From an uncultured Oscillospiraceae bacterium (GTDB taxonomy: Bacteria; Bacillota; Clostridia; Oscillospirales; Oscillospiraceae): a stretch of 64,000 nt of DNA. Below are positions 49,874 through 58,717 of this stretch, one piece after another. The position numbers were made by a program, and so were the translations under genes. The DNA lies in contig CAKUED010000010.1 in the NCBI GenBank assembly GCA_934646005.1, positions 36,461-100,460 of the forward strand, given 5' to 3'. Within the stretch, counting starts at the first letter, position 1. Each line of letters starts with the position of its first letter. Below the pieces are notes generated by a model. The model was not told where the DNA came from and ran no database searches. It was given only the letters and a program-made list of their open reading frames with translations.

Positions 49874-50821
49874 ATGCCCAACACATACTCGGTTTTACTC
49901 TCTGAGCTGGTGGAGGAATTTAATCTGGAGCTGTTCCATCAGTCCTCCGACTATGAAAAGATCCATGTGATGGTGGATGACATCAGCCGTCCGGGTCTGC
50001 ATCTGGCGGGCTTCTTTGAGCATTTTGAGCCGATGCGCGTGTACGTCTGTGGGACGGTGGAGTCGGCGTATCTGCAAAAGCTGTCCAGTCAGGAGCGGCT
50101 CATTATTTTTGACCACTTCCTGTCGTACAAAATTCCGGCGCTTATTTTTGCGCGCGGCATCCCGGCGCTGCCGGAGTGCCTGGAGATGGCGAAAAAGCAC
50201 GACGTGACCGTGCTCAGCAGCAAGGATACAACATCCTATATCGTCTCGAACCTCATCACCTACCTCAAGGGCGCGCTTGCCCCGCGCGTGACGCGCCACG
50301 GCGTGCTGGTGGAAATTTACGGCGAGGGCGTGCTCATCATGGGCGAGAGCGGCATCGGCAAGAGTGAAACGGCTGTGGAGCTCCTGAAGCGCGGACACCG
50401 CCTGATCGCGGACGACGCGGTGGAGCTCAAAAAGATCTCGTCGCACGAGCTGCTTGGCTCGCCGCCGGCGGTGCTCAAGCATTATGTGGAGCTGCGCGGT
50501 GTGGGCGTTATCAACGTGGCGCGGCTGTTCGGCATGGGCGCGGTCAAGGACTGCGCGAACGTCGATCTGATCGTGAACATGGTCCCCTGGCGCGACGGAG
50601 AGGAATATGACCGGCTGGGTCTGGAAACGCATTACACGGAAATTCTGGATGTGAAGATCCCGTCCATCACCGTGCCGATCACGCCGGGGCGCAACCTTGC
50701 CGTGATCCTGGAAACGGCGGCGATGAACAACCGCCAGAAATACATGGGCTTCAACGCGGCAAAGGAATTTACCGAGCAGATGAATCGGTTTTTTGCCTCG
50801 AAGGACGACGGATACAGATAA
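49874..50821 (+). CDS. hprK: HPr kinase/phosphorylase
   Basis: The product has 315 residues. ATG 49874 is preceded by AGAGGTG; an in-frame GTG three codons earlier lies inside that site. The N-terminal domain (about 1-130) is followed by the kinase domain with P-loop GESGIGKSETAVELL (about 155), RLIADDAVELKK, the signature RGVGVINV, and the C-terminal PITPGRNLAVILETAAMN. It phosphorylates HPr on Ser46 to signal carbon status in low-GC Gram-positives. The HPr-like protein at 7060 is a possible, unproven partner. Confidence 0.95.
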   Translation: MPNTYSVLLSELVEEFNLELFHQSSDYEKIHVMVDDISRPGLHLAGFFEHFEPMRVYVCGTVESAYLQKLSSQERLIIFDHFLSYKIPALIFARGIPALPECLEMAKKHDVTVLSSKDTTSYIVSNLITYLKGALAPRVTRHGVLVEIYGEGVLIMGESGIGKSETAVELLKRGHRLIADDAVELKKISSHELLGSPPAVLKHYVELRGVGVINVARLFGMGAVKDCANVDLIVNMVPWRDGEEYDRLGLETHYTEILDVKIPSITVPITPGRNLAVILETAAMNNRQKYMGFNAAKEFTEQMNRFFASKDDGYR

Positions 50822-50837
50822 ATACAGTCTGCCGACG

Positions 50838-50871
50838 GCGGACGCTGCGTTTGCGGCGTCCGCTGTTTTTT
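50838..50871 (+). terminator. hprK terminator
   Basis: An 8-bp stem GCGGACGC / GCGTCCGC with a 10-nt loop, then TGTTTTTT. Confidence 0.82.
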
Positions 50872-50952
50872 GCGTGCCGCGGGAAAATTTGGAACGCGCG
50901 AACGGTATCAAATCCGCCCCTTGGGAAATACTGCACAGAAAGGGGGAGTTTG

Positions 50953-51732
50953 ATGCAGGGAAAGGTCGAGATCTGCGGGGTCAACACGGCGAAGCTCAAA
51001 ACGCTGACGAACGACGAGATGATGCGTCTCATCGACGCCGCGCAGCAGGGCGACGAGCAGGCGCGCCGGAAGCTGGTGGAGGGCAATCTCAAGCTGGTGC
51101 TGTCGGTCATCCAGCGGTTTCTGGGGCGGGGCGAGAACCCGGACGATCTGTTTCAGGTCGGGTGCATCGGGCTGCTCAAAGCCATCGCCAACTTTGACAC
51201 AAGCAAAAACGTGCGCTTTTCCACCTACGGCGTGCCGATGATCGCGGGCGAGCTGCGGCGCTATCTGCGCGATTACAGCCCCATCCGCATCAGCCGCTCC
51301 ATGCGCGACACGGCATATAAGGTGCTCCAGTGCAAGGAGCAGCTCACGAACGAGCACGGGCGCGAGCCGACGCAGCAGCAGATCGCGGACAAGTTAGGGC
51401 TTGCGCTGGAGGAGGTCACGAACGCGCTGGACGCGATGACCGCGCCGGTGTCGCTCTATGAGCCGGTCTACTCCGACGGCGGCGACCCGCTGACGGTGAT
51501 GGAGCAGGTGCGCGACCGAAAGAATACCGACGAGCGCTGGATCGAGTCCATCGCCCTGCGCGAGGCGATCCGGGGACTGTCCGACCGCGAAAAGCGCATT
51601 CTCGCGCTGCGCTTTTACAGCGGCAAGACGCAGATGGAGGTCGCGGGCGAGGTCGGCATCTCGCAGGCGCAGGTCTCGCGGCTGGAGAAAAACGCGCTGG
51701 GGTCGCTCCGCCGCGCCATCAGCGTCAATTAA
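50953..51732 (+). CDS. sigG: Sporulation sigma factor SigG
   Basis: The product has 259 residues, and ATG follows GGGGGAG. The N-terminal SigG-type stretch KVEICGVNTAKLKTLTNDEM is diagnostic. Sigma region 2 contains PDDLFQVGCIGLLKAIANFD, region 3 GREPTQQQIADKLG, and region 4.2 MEVAGEVGISQAQVSRLEKNAL. SigG drives late forespore genes. This is the main evidence that the host forms endospores. The YlmC/YmxH gene follows. Confidence 0.95.
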   Translation: MQGKVEICGVNTAKLKTLTNDEMMRLIDAAQQGDEQARRKLVEGNLKLVLSVIQRFLGRGENPDDLFQVGCIGLLKAIANFDTSKNVRFSTYGVPMIAGELRRYLRDYSPIRISRSMRDTAYKVLQCKEQLTNEHGREPTQQQIADKLGLALEEVTNALDAMTAPVSLYEPVYSDGGDPLTVMEQVRDRKNTDERWIESIALREAIRGLSDREKRILALRFYSGKTQMEVAGEVGISQAQVSRLEKNALGSLRRAISVN

Positions 51733-51811
51733 CGCGCCGCTGGGCGCGTACATACCGCGCCGGATCGCCGCATATAAAATATAGAATATGATTGAGAGGT
51801 GGGGGGAGCGG

Positions 51812-52090
51812 ATGGTCAACCGATTTTCCGAGCTGCGCAACAAGGAGGTCATCCACATCTGCGAGGGCTGCCGGCTGGGGTACATGAACGATCTGCTGAT
51901 CGACCTCGACTGCGGGCAGGTGCGCGCCATCATCGTGCCCGGTCCGTGCAAGTTTCTGGGGCTGTTCGGGCGGGAGGATGACTATGTGATCCCCTGGGGC
52001 TGCATCCGCCGCATCGGCGAGGATATTCTGCTGGTGGACGGCCCGCTGGCGGAGTGGAAAACACCGCGCAAAAGAAAACGACTTTTTTGA
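51812..52090 (+). CDS. YlmC/YmxH family PRC-barrel protein
   Basis: The product has 92 residues from ATG 51812 (GGGGGG upstream; ATG 51788 is in frame but has no good site). Motifs: RFSELRNKEVIHICEGCRLG, DLLIDLDCGQVRAIIVPG and DYVIPWGCIRRIGEDILLV, a PRC-barrel-like fold. YlmC/YmxH members accompany sporulation genes in Bacillus and Clostridia, and this one follows sigG. The molecular role is not known. Confidence 0.88.
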   Translation: MVNRFSELRNKEVIHICEGCRLGYMNDLLIDLDCGQVRAIIVPGPCKFLGLFGREDDYVIPWGCIRRIGEDILLVDGPLAEWKTPRKRKRLF

Positions 52091-52120
52091 AAAAACTGCC
52101 GGTTTTTTGTGAAAAAACAC

Positions 52121-52149
52121 TTGCATCGCGGCGGGTTTTCAAGTATAAT
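52121..52149 (+). promoter_or_regulatory. rpsB-tsf promoter
   Basis: TTGCAT (52121-52126), a 17-bp spacer and TATAAT (52144-52149). A leader of about 120 nt precedes rpsB. It contains GCGCTGTGCGAAAGCGC hairpin material and may host autoregulation by uS2, which I cannot show. Confidence 0.8.
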
Positions 52150-52278
52150 ACCTAGGCGCTGTGCGAAAGCGCGGCGACAATACCAAACCACACACCCGAT
52201 GATCCTCTGTTCGGTGTCCGCAAGGATGGGCGGGGGAGATGATGCGGGTGGCGGTCAAAACAAAAGGAGAATATCAAA

Positions 52279-53022
52279 ATGGCAGTCGTATCCATGAAGC
52301 AGCTTCTGGAAGCTGGCGTCCACTTCGGTCACCAGACCCGTCGCTGGAACCCCAAAATGGCAACCTACATCTACACCGAGCGCAACGGTATCTACATCAT
52401 TGACCTGCAGAAGACCGTGAAGAAGCTGGAGGAGGCTTACGCATTCGTGCGCGAGCTGGCAGCGAACGGTCAGAACATCCTGTTCGTCGGCACGAAGAAG
52501 CAGGCGCAGGACGCGATCAAGGAAGAGGCCGAGCGTGTCGGTCAGTACTATGTGAACGCCCGCTGGCTCGGCGGTATGCTCACGAACTTCCGCACCATGC
52601 GCACCCGTATCGACCGTCTGGCTCAGCTCAAGAAGATGGAAGAGGACGGCACGTTCGCGATGCTTCCGAAGAAGGAAGTCATCAAGCATCAGGGCGAGAT
52701 CGCCAAGCTCGAGAAGTACCTCGGCGGCGTGAAGGAAATGAAGAAGCTGCCCGGCGCGCTGTTCATCGTTGACCCCCGCAAGGAGCGCAACGCCATCGCC
52801 GAGGCCCGCAAGCTGCACATCCCCATCGTTGCGATCGTCGATACCAACTGCGACCCGGACGAGGTCGATTATGTGATCCCCGGCAACGATGACGCCATCC
52901 GCGCCATCCGCCTCATCGCCGCCACCATGGCAAACGCCGTTGTGGAAGGTCGTCAGGGCGAGGAGAACACCGAAGCACCCGCCGCGGAAGCTGCTGCGCC
53001 CGAGGCTGCTCAGGCTGAATAA
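52279..53022 (+). CDS. rpsB: Small ribosomal subunit protein uS2
   Basis: The product has 247 residues. Motifs: [53 protein letters not shown] and [12 protein letters not shown]. The C-terminus is an Ala/Glu tail. AAAGGAGA precedes the ATG. First gene of rpsB-tsf. Confidence 0.98.
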   Translation: MAVVSMKQLLEAGVHFGHQTRRWNPKMATYIYTERNGIYIIDLQKTVKKLEEAYAFVRELAANGQNILFVGTKKQAQDAIKEEAERVGQYYVNARWLGGMLTNFRTMRTRIDRLAQLKKMEEDGTFAMLPKKEVIKHQGEIAKLEKYLGGVKEMKKLPGALFIVDPRKERNAIAEARKLHIPIVAIVDTNCDPDEVDYVIPGNDDAIRAIRLIAATMANAVVEGRQGEENTEAPAAEAAAPEAAQAE

Positions 53023-53035
53023 TCTGTCTCAATAA

Positions 53036-53063
53036 GTGCCCGCCTGTTTGCGCGGGCACTTTT
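53036..53063 (+). terminator. Attenuator-like hairpin between rpsB and tsf
   Basis: Stem GTGCCCGC / GCGGGCAC with an 8-nt loop, then TTTT. It probably lowers tsf relative to rpsB without separating the operon. Confidence 0.7.
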
Positions 53064-53094
53064 CAAAAGAAAAACGATACAGGAGGAACTTACA

Positions 53095-54021
53095 ATGGCA
53101 TTTACTGCTGCTGATGTCAAGAAACTGCGTGAAATGACCAACGTCGGTATGATGGACTGCAAGAAGGCGCTCGTGGAGACCGACGGCGATATGGATAAGG
53201 CGGTCGAATGGCTGCGTGAAAAGGGTCTGGCGAAGGCTGCCAAGAAGGCAAGCCGCATCGCTGCCGAAGGTATGGCGTATGCCGAGGTTTGCAGCGAGTG
53301 CGGCGTGGGCGCCGTGGTCGAGGTGAACTGTGAGACCGACTTCTGCGCGAAGTCCGCTCCGTTTGTGGAGTTCGTGAAGGACATCTGCAAGGTCGTTATG
53401 ACCGACGCTCCCGCCGACGTTGCGGCTCTGACCGAGTGCAAGTATCCCGGCTCTGACCTGAAGGTCTCCGAGATCCTGCCCGAAAAGGTCATGTCCATCG
53501 GCGAAAACCTGCAGATCCGCCGCTTTGTGCGCTTTGACAAGAACACGTCCGTGTCCTACGTCCATGCGGGCGGCAAGATCGGCGTGCTGGTGAACCTCGC
53601 GGTCGAGGGCGGCATCGACGCCACCACCATCGGCAAGGACATCGCCATGCAGATCGCGGCCCTGAACCCCCGCTTCTGGGACAAGAGCGACGTCACCGAC
53701 GATGTGATCGAGGAAGAGAAGAAGATCCTTGTTGCCCAGATGGACAACGACCCCAAGATGGCTTCCAAGCCGCAGCAGGTCAAGGAAAAGATCGCCGCCG
53801 GCAAGCTCAACAAGTTCTACGAAGAGAACTGCCTGCTCCAGCAGCCGTTCGTCAAGGATGGCAGCGTCTCCGTCGAGCAGTACATGAACGCCGCTGCCAA
53901 GGAGCTTGGCGGCAAGGTCACGTTCGTGGACGCCGTCCGCTTTGAAAAGGGCGAGGGCATCGAGAAGAAGCAGGAGGACTTCGCCGCAGAAGTCGCCGCG
54001 CAGATGAACATGGGCAAGTAA
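53095..54021 (+). CDS. tsf: Translation elongation factor Ts
   Basis: The product has 308 residues. The N-terminal UBA-like domain contains the EF-Ts signature LREMTNVGMMDCKKALVETDGD. The core has VVEVNCETDFCAKSAPFVEF and later LLQQPFVKDGSVSVEQYM. EF-Ts exchanges GDP on EF-Tu. AGGAGG precedes the ATG. It ends just before a 14-bp hairpin (54021-54050) and repeat copy 3. Confidence 0.98.
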   Translation: MAFTAADVKKLREMTNVGMMDCKKALVETDGDMDKAVEWLREKGLAKAAKKASRIAAEGMAYAEVCSECGVGAVVEVNCETDFCAKSAPFVEFVKDICKVVMTDAPADVAALTECKYPGSDLKVSEILPEKVMSIGENLQIRRFVRFDKNTSVSYVHAGGKIGVLVNLAVEGGIDATTIGKDIAMQIAALNPRFWDKSDVTDDVIEEEKKILVAQMDNDPKMASKPQQVKEKIAAGKLNKFYEENCLLQQPFVKDGSVSVEQYMNAAAKELGGKVTFVDAVRFEKGEGIEKKQEDFAAEVAAQMNMGK

Positions 54022-54049
54022 GATAAAGTCAAATAAATTTGACTTTATC

Positions 54050-54315
54050 TCAAGCGAAAACCGCTTCGCTGAGTTTTCGTTTGAAAAGGCTTGCACTCTG
54101 CCGCGTGCATAATTTTTGCGCAGAGCGCAAAAATTCCACTACGGCGCTTCGCGCTGCATAAGTTCGACTGAGCCAAGAGCGCTGCGCAAGGCTTGCGCTC
54201 TTGGAGTCTCACTTAACTTGCAGAGCGTAAAGTATTTTTGCCGACGCGCATGTTGCCGGCAAAAATGATCCGAATCATTTTTCGCCGTGCGCGGCGAAAA
54301 CTCTGCGAGGCTTTT
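54050..54315 (+). repeat. Multi-hairpin intergenic repeat, copy 3 (enlarged)
   Basis: The copy is 266 nt, the longest. It has the usual order: CGAAAACC stem, AATTTTTGCGC-AGA-GCGCAAAAATT, TTTTTGCCG/CGGCAAAAA (loop ACGCGCATGTTGC, diverged), TCGCCG-TGCG-CGGCGA and CTCTGCGAGGCTTTT. An extra block of about 75 nt (about 54150-54230) forms its own inverted repeat (CCAAGAGCGC...GCGCTCTTGG). The left flank is AGATAAAGTCAAAT / ATTTGACTTTATCT. Confidence 0.85.
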
Positions 54316-54323
54316 ATATGAGC

Positions 54324-54353
54324 AAAAGGGGACGATATTTGTCGTCCCCTTTT
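54324..54353. terminator. Terminator-type hairpin after repeat copy 3
   Basis: Perfect 12-bp stem AAAAGGGGACGA / TCGTCCCCTTTT with loop TATTTG. Confidence 0.85.
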
Positions 54354-54431
54354 CTGCGCAGTATTTTCTTGTTGCATTCTGCGGAAATCGTGGGTATAAT
54401 AAACCTACAAAATTGATAGGGGGTCATTTTT

Positions 54432-54653
54432 ATGGCTGCGAAAATTGAAAAAACCACCATCATCGGCGATGTTCTGGACATCGCGCCGCAGACTGCGCCG
54501 CTGTTCATGTCCATCGGGATGCACTGCCTGGGCTGCCCCGCCTCCCGCGGCGAGACCGTGGAAGAAGCGTGCGCCGTGCACGGCGTGGACGCTGACGCGT
54601 TCCTGGAGCAGGTCAACAAGTTTATTGAAGCCAGCGAAGAAGCAGGGCTTTAA
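54432..54653 (+). CDS. DUF1858 domain protein
   Basis: The product has 73 residues, with GGGGG upstream of the ATG. It is all one DUF1858 domain: TIIGDVLDIAPQTAPLFMSIGMHCLGCPASRGETVEEAC. The conserved Cys-Gly-Cys-Pro suggests a thiol or cluster-related role; DUF1858 is often fused to hybrid-cluster or ferredoxin-type proteins in anaerobes. The function is unknown. Confidence 0.88.
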   Translation: MAAKIEKTTIIGDVLDIAPQTAPLFMSIGMHCLGCPASRGETVEEACAVHGVDADAFLEQVNKFIEASEEAGL

Positions 54654-54662
54654 GACAGACCG

Positions 54663-54689
54663 AAAAAGGAGGCAGATGCCTCCTTTTTT
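54663..54689 (+). terminator. Terminator of the DUF1858 gene
   Basis: Stem AAAAAGGAGGCA / TGCCTCCTTTTTT with a 2-nt loop. Confidence 0.85.
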
Positions 54690-54709
54690 CATGGAGTGAG
54701 GAAACGGGT

Positions 54710-55399
54710 ATGAAGCTACCGCTTTCAAACCGGCTGCGGGCGTGCGCGCAGATGGTCGCGCCGGGCAGCCGCGTGGCGGACATCGGGACGGATCACGGGT
54801 ATCTGCCGATCTGGCTGCTGCACAACGGCATCGCGTCACACGTCATCGCCTGCGACCTGCGCGAGCAGCCGCTCGCATCCGCGCGGCAGAACGCCGCACG
54901 CTTCGGCACGGAGGGCATCGAGTTCCGCCTGTCGGACGGGCTGGCAGAGATCGCGCCGGACGAGGCGGATACCATCGTGTGCGCCGGAATGGGCGGCGAC
55001 CTGATCGCCATGATTTTAGATGCCGCGCCGTGGCTGCGCGATGAGCGCTATACGCTCATTTTGCAGCCGCAGAGCGCCGCGCCCGCGCTGCGGCGGTATC
55101 TGACGCAAAGCGGCTTCGGCATCCGCGAGGAGGCACTTTTGCAGGAGGGGCGGTTTTATTACACCGTCCTGCGGGCGCGTTTTGGCGGCGCGCAGCCGCT
55201 CAGCCCCGGGCAGGAGCATCTGCCGCCGCAGCTTTTAGCCTGCGGCAGTCCGCTGCTGCCGGAGTACGCCGCGCGCGTGGAATCGCTCCTGCGCACGACG
55301 GTGGAGGGACTCTCGGGCGCGCAGACGCAGCGCCCGGAAAAGCGCGCGTACTATGAACAGGCGCTGCGCGAGGTGGAAACGATCAGGAGGTCGCTATGA
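54710..55399 (+). CDS. trmK: tRNA (adenine(22)-N1)-methyltransferase TrmK
   Basis: The product has 229 residues. The SAM-binding motif reads VADIGTDHGYLPIWLL, followed by VIACDLREQPLASARQNA and the TrmK/SpoU-like TIVCAGMGGDLIAMIL, with LILQPQSAAPALRRYL. It methylates A22 in tRNAs of Gram-positives. The stop overlaps the Nif3-like gene, the standard trmK-nif3 pairing in Firmicutes. Confidence 0.92.
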   Translation: MKLPLSNRLRACAQMVAPGSRVADIGTDHGYLPIWLLHNGIASHVIACDLREQPLASARQNAARFGTEGIEFRLSDGLAEIAPDEADTIVCAGMGGDLIAMILDAAPWLRDERYTLILQPQSAAPALRRYLTQSGFGIREEALLQEGRFYYTVLRARFGGAQPLSPGQEHLPPQLLACGSPLLPEYAARVESLLRTTVEGLSGAQTQRPEKRAYYEQALREVETIRRSL

Positions 55400-56196
55400 T
55401 AAAGGTTTGTGACGTTCTCGCGGCGCTGTTTGACGCTGCGCCGGAGTATATGAAAATGGAATGGGACAACGTGGGGCTGCTCTGCGGGCGGCGCACGGCG
55501 GCTGTGAGGCGCGTCATGGTGGCGCTCGACCCGATGCCGGATGTGTTCGCCGAAGCAAAGGCACGCGGCTGTGAGCTGATCGTGACGCACCATCCGCTCA
55601 TCTTCCAGCCCGTGCGGGCGGTGAATGACGCGAGCTACGAGGGCGAGAACCTGCTCTGGCTCATTGAAAACGGCATCGCCGCCATCAACCTGCACACGAA
55701 TCTCGATTGCGCGCCGGGCGGCGTCAACGACATTCTGGCGCGGACGCTCGGACTTTCGGACATTTCCGTGCTCGATCCTATGGGGCAGGACGCACAGGGC
55801 CGCGACTACGGGCTCATCCGCGTGGGGACCGTCGCGCCGTGCGCGCTGCGGGACTTTGCCGCGCACGTCAAGGCGGTGCTTTCGTGCCCCGGTGTGCGCT
55901 TTGCGGACGGCGGAAAAACGGTCCACAAGGTCGCGGTCGGCGGCGGGAGCTGCGGCAGCGAGCTGGAGGCAGTCCTCGCCGCGGGGTGCGACACGTTCGT
56001 GACCGCCGACCTCAAATACAACCACTTTGAGGAGGCAAAATACCGCGGGCTGAACCTTATCGATGCCGGACATTTTGAAACAGAAAACCCCGTCTGCACC
56101 CATCTCGCGGACATCCTGCGCGCGGCATTCCCGGAGCTGGAGGTCTATATCTCCCGGACGCACCGGGATGAGACGCAATTTCTTACAAACGGTTGA
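55396..56196 (+). CDS. Nif3-like dinuclear metal centre protein
   Basis: The product has 266 residues. Metal ligands: LIVTHHPLIFQPVRAV, NLDCAPGGVND, and a C-terminal pair in GHFETENPV. This is the short form without the inserted PII-like domain of B. subtilis YqfO. It is translationally coupled to trmK. The biochemical role of the family remains open (GTP cyclohydrolase 1 type 2 is the usual label). Confidence 0.9.
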   Translation: MIKVCDVLAALFDAAPEYMKMEWDNVGLLCGRRTAAVRRVMVALDPMPDVFAEAKARGCELIVTHHPLIFQPVRAVNDASYEGENLLWLIENGIAAINLHTNLDCAPGGVNDILARTLGLSDISVLDPMGQDAQGRDYGLIRVGTVAPCALRDFAAHVKAVLSCPGVRFADGGKTVHKVAVGGGSCGSELEAVLAAGCDTFVTADLKYNHFEEAKYRGLNLIDAGHFETENPVCTHLADILRAAFPELEVYISRTHRDETQFLTNG

Positions 56197-56257
56197 TTTT
56201 GTGTACAGACCTGTGATAAAATAACAAAAACTCACCGCAGAAGGGAAGATACATTTT

Positions 56258-56995
56258 ATGTCGGGACATTCCAAGTGGCATAACATCCAGAAAACCAAGG
56301 GCGCGCAGGACGCCAAGCGCGCGGCGGCGTTTACGAAAATTTCCAAGGAAATGATCGTCGCGGTCAAGGAGGGCGGCGGCGTCGCCGACCCGGCGTATAA
56401 CTCGCGTCTGGCGACCGTCATTACCAAGGCGAAGGCGGCGAATATGCCGAATGACAACATCAAGCGCGTGCTCGAAAAGGCGGCAGCCGCCGGTACGGGC
56501 GATGCGTATGAATCCATCACCTATGAAGGACACGGTCCGTGCGGCGTGGCGGTGATCGTGGAAACGATGACCGATAACCGCAACCGCACCGCGGGCAGCG
56601 TCCGCCACCATTTCGATAAATTCGGCGGCAGCCTCGGCACGAACGGCTGCGTGAGCTGGTCGTTTGACAAGAAGGGCGTCATCGTTATCGACAACGAGGA
56701 CGGTGAGCTGGACGAGGACACCGTCATGATGGACGCGCTGGACGCCGGTGCGGCGGATTTCCAGCCGGAAGAGGGCTGCTACACCGTCTACACCGACCCG
56801 GCGGACTTCAACGCCGTTGCCAAGGCGCTGGAGGACAAGGGCTATACGTTCGAGTCCGCGCAGATCGAAATGGTCCCGCAGACCTACCAGAAGCTCGAAA
56901 AGCCCGAGGACATCGCCAACATGGAAAAAATGCTCGACCTCTTTGAAGAGGACGACGATGTGCAGAACGTCTGGCACAACTGGGATCAGGATTGA
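56258..56995 (+). CDS. yebC: YebC/PmpR family protein
   Basis: The product has 245 residues. Signature: MSGHSKWHNIQKTKGAQDAK, RLATVITKAKAANMPNDNI, DNRNRTAGSVRHHFDKFGG. The family acts on transcription and, by more recent work, on translation through polyproline stretches. AGAAGGGAAG precedes the ATG. Confidence 0.95.
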   Translation: MSGHSKWHNIQKTKGAQDAKRAAAFTKISKEMIVAVKEGGGVADPAYNSRLATVITKAKAANMPNDNIKRVLEKAAAAGTGDAYESITYEGHGPCGVAVIVETMTDNRNRTAGSVRHHFDKFGGSLGTNGCVSWSFDKKGVIVIDNEDGELDEDTVMMDALDAGAADFQPEEGCYTVYTDPADFNAVAKALEDKGYTFESAQIEMVPQTYQKLEKPEDIANMEKMLDLFEEDDDVQNVWHNWDQD

Positions 56996-57007
56996 AAGAA
57001 GAAACGA

Positions 57008-57042
57008 CCGCCCCGGAACGTTCCGTTCCGGGGCGGCTTTTC
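57008..57042 (+). terminator. yebC terminator
   Basis: A 12-bp stem CCGCCCCGGAAC / GTTCCGGGGCGG, then CTTTTCG. Confidence 0.88.
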
Positions 57043-57057
57043 GTGCAAAATCGAACG

Positions 57058-57145
57058 CACCCGTGTAGGGGCGGACGACTCTGTCCGCCCTGCAGAACGC
57101 GCCCGCAAAAATGGACGTACCAATGCGACCCCTACGCAATTTTGA
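57058..57145. repeat. Interspersed palindromic repeat between two identical terminator stems
   Basis: The ends GTGTAGGGG and CCCCTACGC are inverted. Inside is GGGCGGAC-GACTCT-GTCCGCCC. It is a short non-coding element of a kind common in gut Firmicutes. Confidence 0.65.
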
Positions 57146-57192
57146 GAATTGCAACGCAACAGGCTGCGAATGTCAATAAAACTATGAAACGA

Positions 57193-57223
57193 CCGCCCCG
57201 GAACGAGCTGTGTTCCGGGGCGG
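57193..57223. terminator. brnQ-side terminator (copy of the yebC stem)
   Basis: The same 12-bp stem as at 57008 (CCGCCCCGGAAC / GTTCCGGGGCGG) with a different loop (GAGCTGT). The 18 bases leading into both stems (ACGACCGCCCCGGAAC) are duplicated. Confidence 0.8.
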
Positions 57224-57234
57224 GTTTTGGTTAT

Positions 57235-58590
57235 TCAGCGTGCTGCTTTGCGTTTGCAGAGGTGGATGACGAGACCGACCACGAAGCCGAGGGCGGCGGG
57301 AAGCAGCCAGCCAAGGTTGTCGCCGAACAGCGGCAGGCAGGACTTTGCAAAGCCGATGGGCACATCCAGACGCAGCGCCTGCTGCACGCCCTTCGGGAGC
57401 GTTTTCATGCAGTCGAAAATGGCGGCGAACCAGGTGCCGACCATCGTGGCGATGTACACGGCGCGGTCGTGGCGGAAGAGCTTGCCTACGAACGCCAGCA
57501 CGATGAGCGCAATGGCGGGCGGATAGATGAGCATGAGCATGGGGATGGAATACTCGATGATGGCGCTGAGCCCCACGTTGGACACGGCGAACGAGAACAC
57601 GGTGAAGATGACTGCCCAGACGGGGTAGGTGATCTTGCCCTTCGTCATTTTGGTAAACGTCTCCGAGCAGGAGGTGACAAGCCCGATGGAGGTCTTGAGG
57701 CAGGCGAACGTGATGGTGATGGCGAGGATGATCTGCCCGGCGCTGCCGAAATAATGCCCTGCGATCTGCGTGAGGGCAATGCCGCCGTTTTCGGACGTTT
57801 CAAACAGCCCGCGCGACTGCGCGCCCATGAGGATGGTGAGCACATAGATGACCGCCATCAGAATGCCGGTCAGAATGCCGGAGGAGAGCACGTCGCGCGC
57901 GACGATGTCGTCATTCTCCACACCCATGCGGCGGATAACGTCAATGACCACGATGCCGAACGCAAGACCTGCGATGGCGTCCATCGTGCCGTAGCCTTCA
58001 ATGAACGACGCGGCGAACGCGCCGGTGCGGTAGTTCTCCGCCGGTTCAACGGACGAGACGGACGCGCCGGGATTGACAAGCGCCGCGATGACGAGCACGG
58101 CGAGGAAAACGAGGAACAGGGGGTTGATGATCTTGCCGATCCAGACGGTGATCTTGCCCGGACGCAGCGAGAAAAACAGCACGAATGCGAAGAACACCGC
58201 CGAGAAGAGCAGCAGCGCGAGCCCTTCACGCTCCGCGCTCACCAGCGGCGCGAGCCCGGTCGTAAACGACACCGTTGCGCAGCGGGGGATGGCAAAGAGC
58301 GGCCCGATGGTGAGGTAGAGAATGCAGGTGAAGAAAATGCCGTAGCCCTTGCCGACCTTGCCGGAGAGCGTTTGCAGCCCATCAGAATGCGTGATGCCGA
58401 TGGCGGCGACGCCGAAGATGGGGATACCGACGGCGGTGATGATAAAGCCGATGATCGCGGGCAGGACGTTGCTGCCTGCCATCTGACCGAGATGGACGGG
58501 GAAGATGAGGTTGCCCGCGCCGAAGAACATTCCGAACAGCGTGCCCGCCACGAGGATCTTCTGGCGGAGGTTGAGTTTTTTGTTTGCCAT
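57235..58590 (-). CDS. brnQ: Branched-chain amino acid carrier (LIVCS family)
   Basis: The product has 451 residues and about 12 membrane segments. BrnQ motifs: FGMFFGAGNLIFPVHLGQMAG, AVGIPIFGVAAIG, FTTGLAPLVS and EGYGTMDAIAGLAFGIVV. It takes up Leu, Ile and Val with Na+ or H+. It is divergent from a LysR gene 127 bp away that probably regulates it. AAGGAG precedes the ATG. Confidence 0.95.
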   Translation of the reverse strand: MANKKLNLRQKILVAGTLFGMFFGAGNLIFPVHLGQMAGSNVLPAIIGFIITAVGIPIFGVAAIGITHSDGLQTLSGKVGKGYGIFFTCILYLTIGPLFAIPRCATVSFTTGLAPLVSAEREGLALLLFSAVFFAFVLFFSLRPGKITVWIGKIINPLFLVFLAVLVIAALVNPGASVSSVEPAENYRTGAFAASFIEGYGTMDAIAGLAFGIVVIDVIRRMGVENDDIVARDVLSSGILTGILMAVIYVLTILMGAQSRGLFETSENGGIALTQIAGHYFGSAGQIILAITITFACLKTSIGLVTSCSETFTKMTKGKITYPVWAVIFTVFSFAVSNVGLSAIIEYSIPMLMLIYPPAIALIVLAFVGKLFRHDRAVYIATMVGTWFAAIFDCMKTLPKGVQQALRLDVPIGFAKSCLPLFGDNLGWLLPAALGFVVGLVIHLCKRKAAR

Positions 58591-58717
58591 GGTTTTGTCT
58601 CCTTTTTCTTTCTGACCACTATTCTAGCGGAAGTGCTTGCAAAATGGAAGTACTTAATTATAATAGATATATGACAAACTGTCATATAAAGAGCGGAACA
58701 CCCGGAGGAACGGCAAG

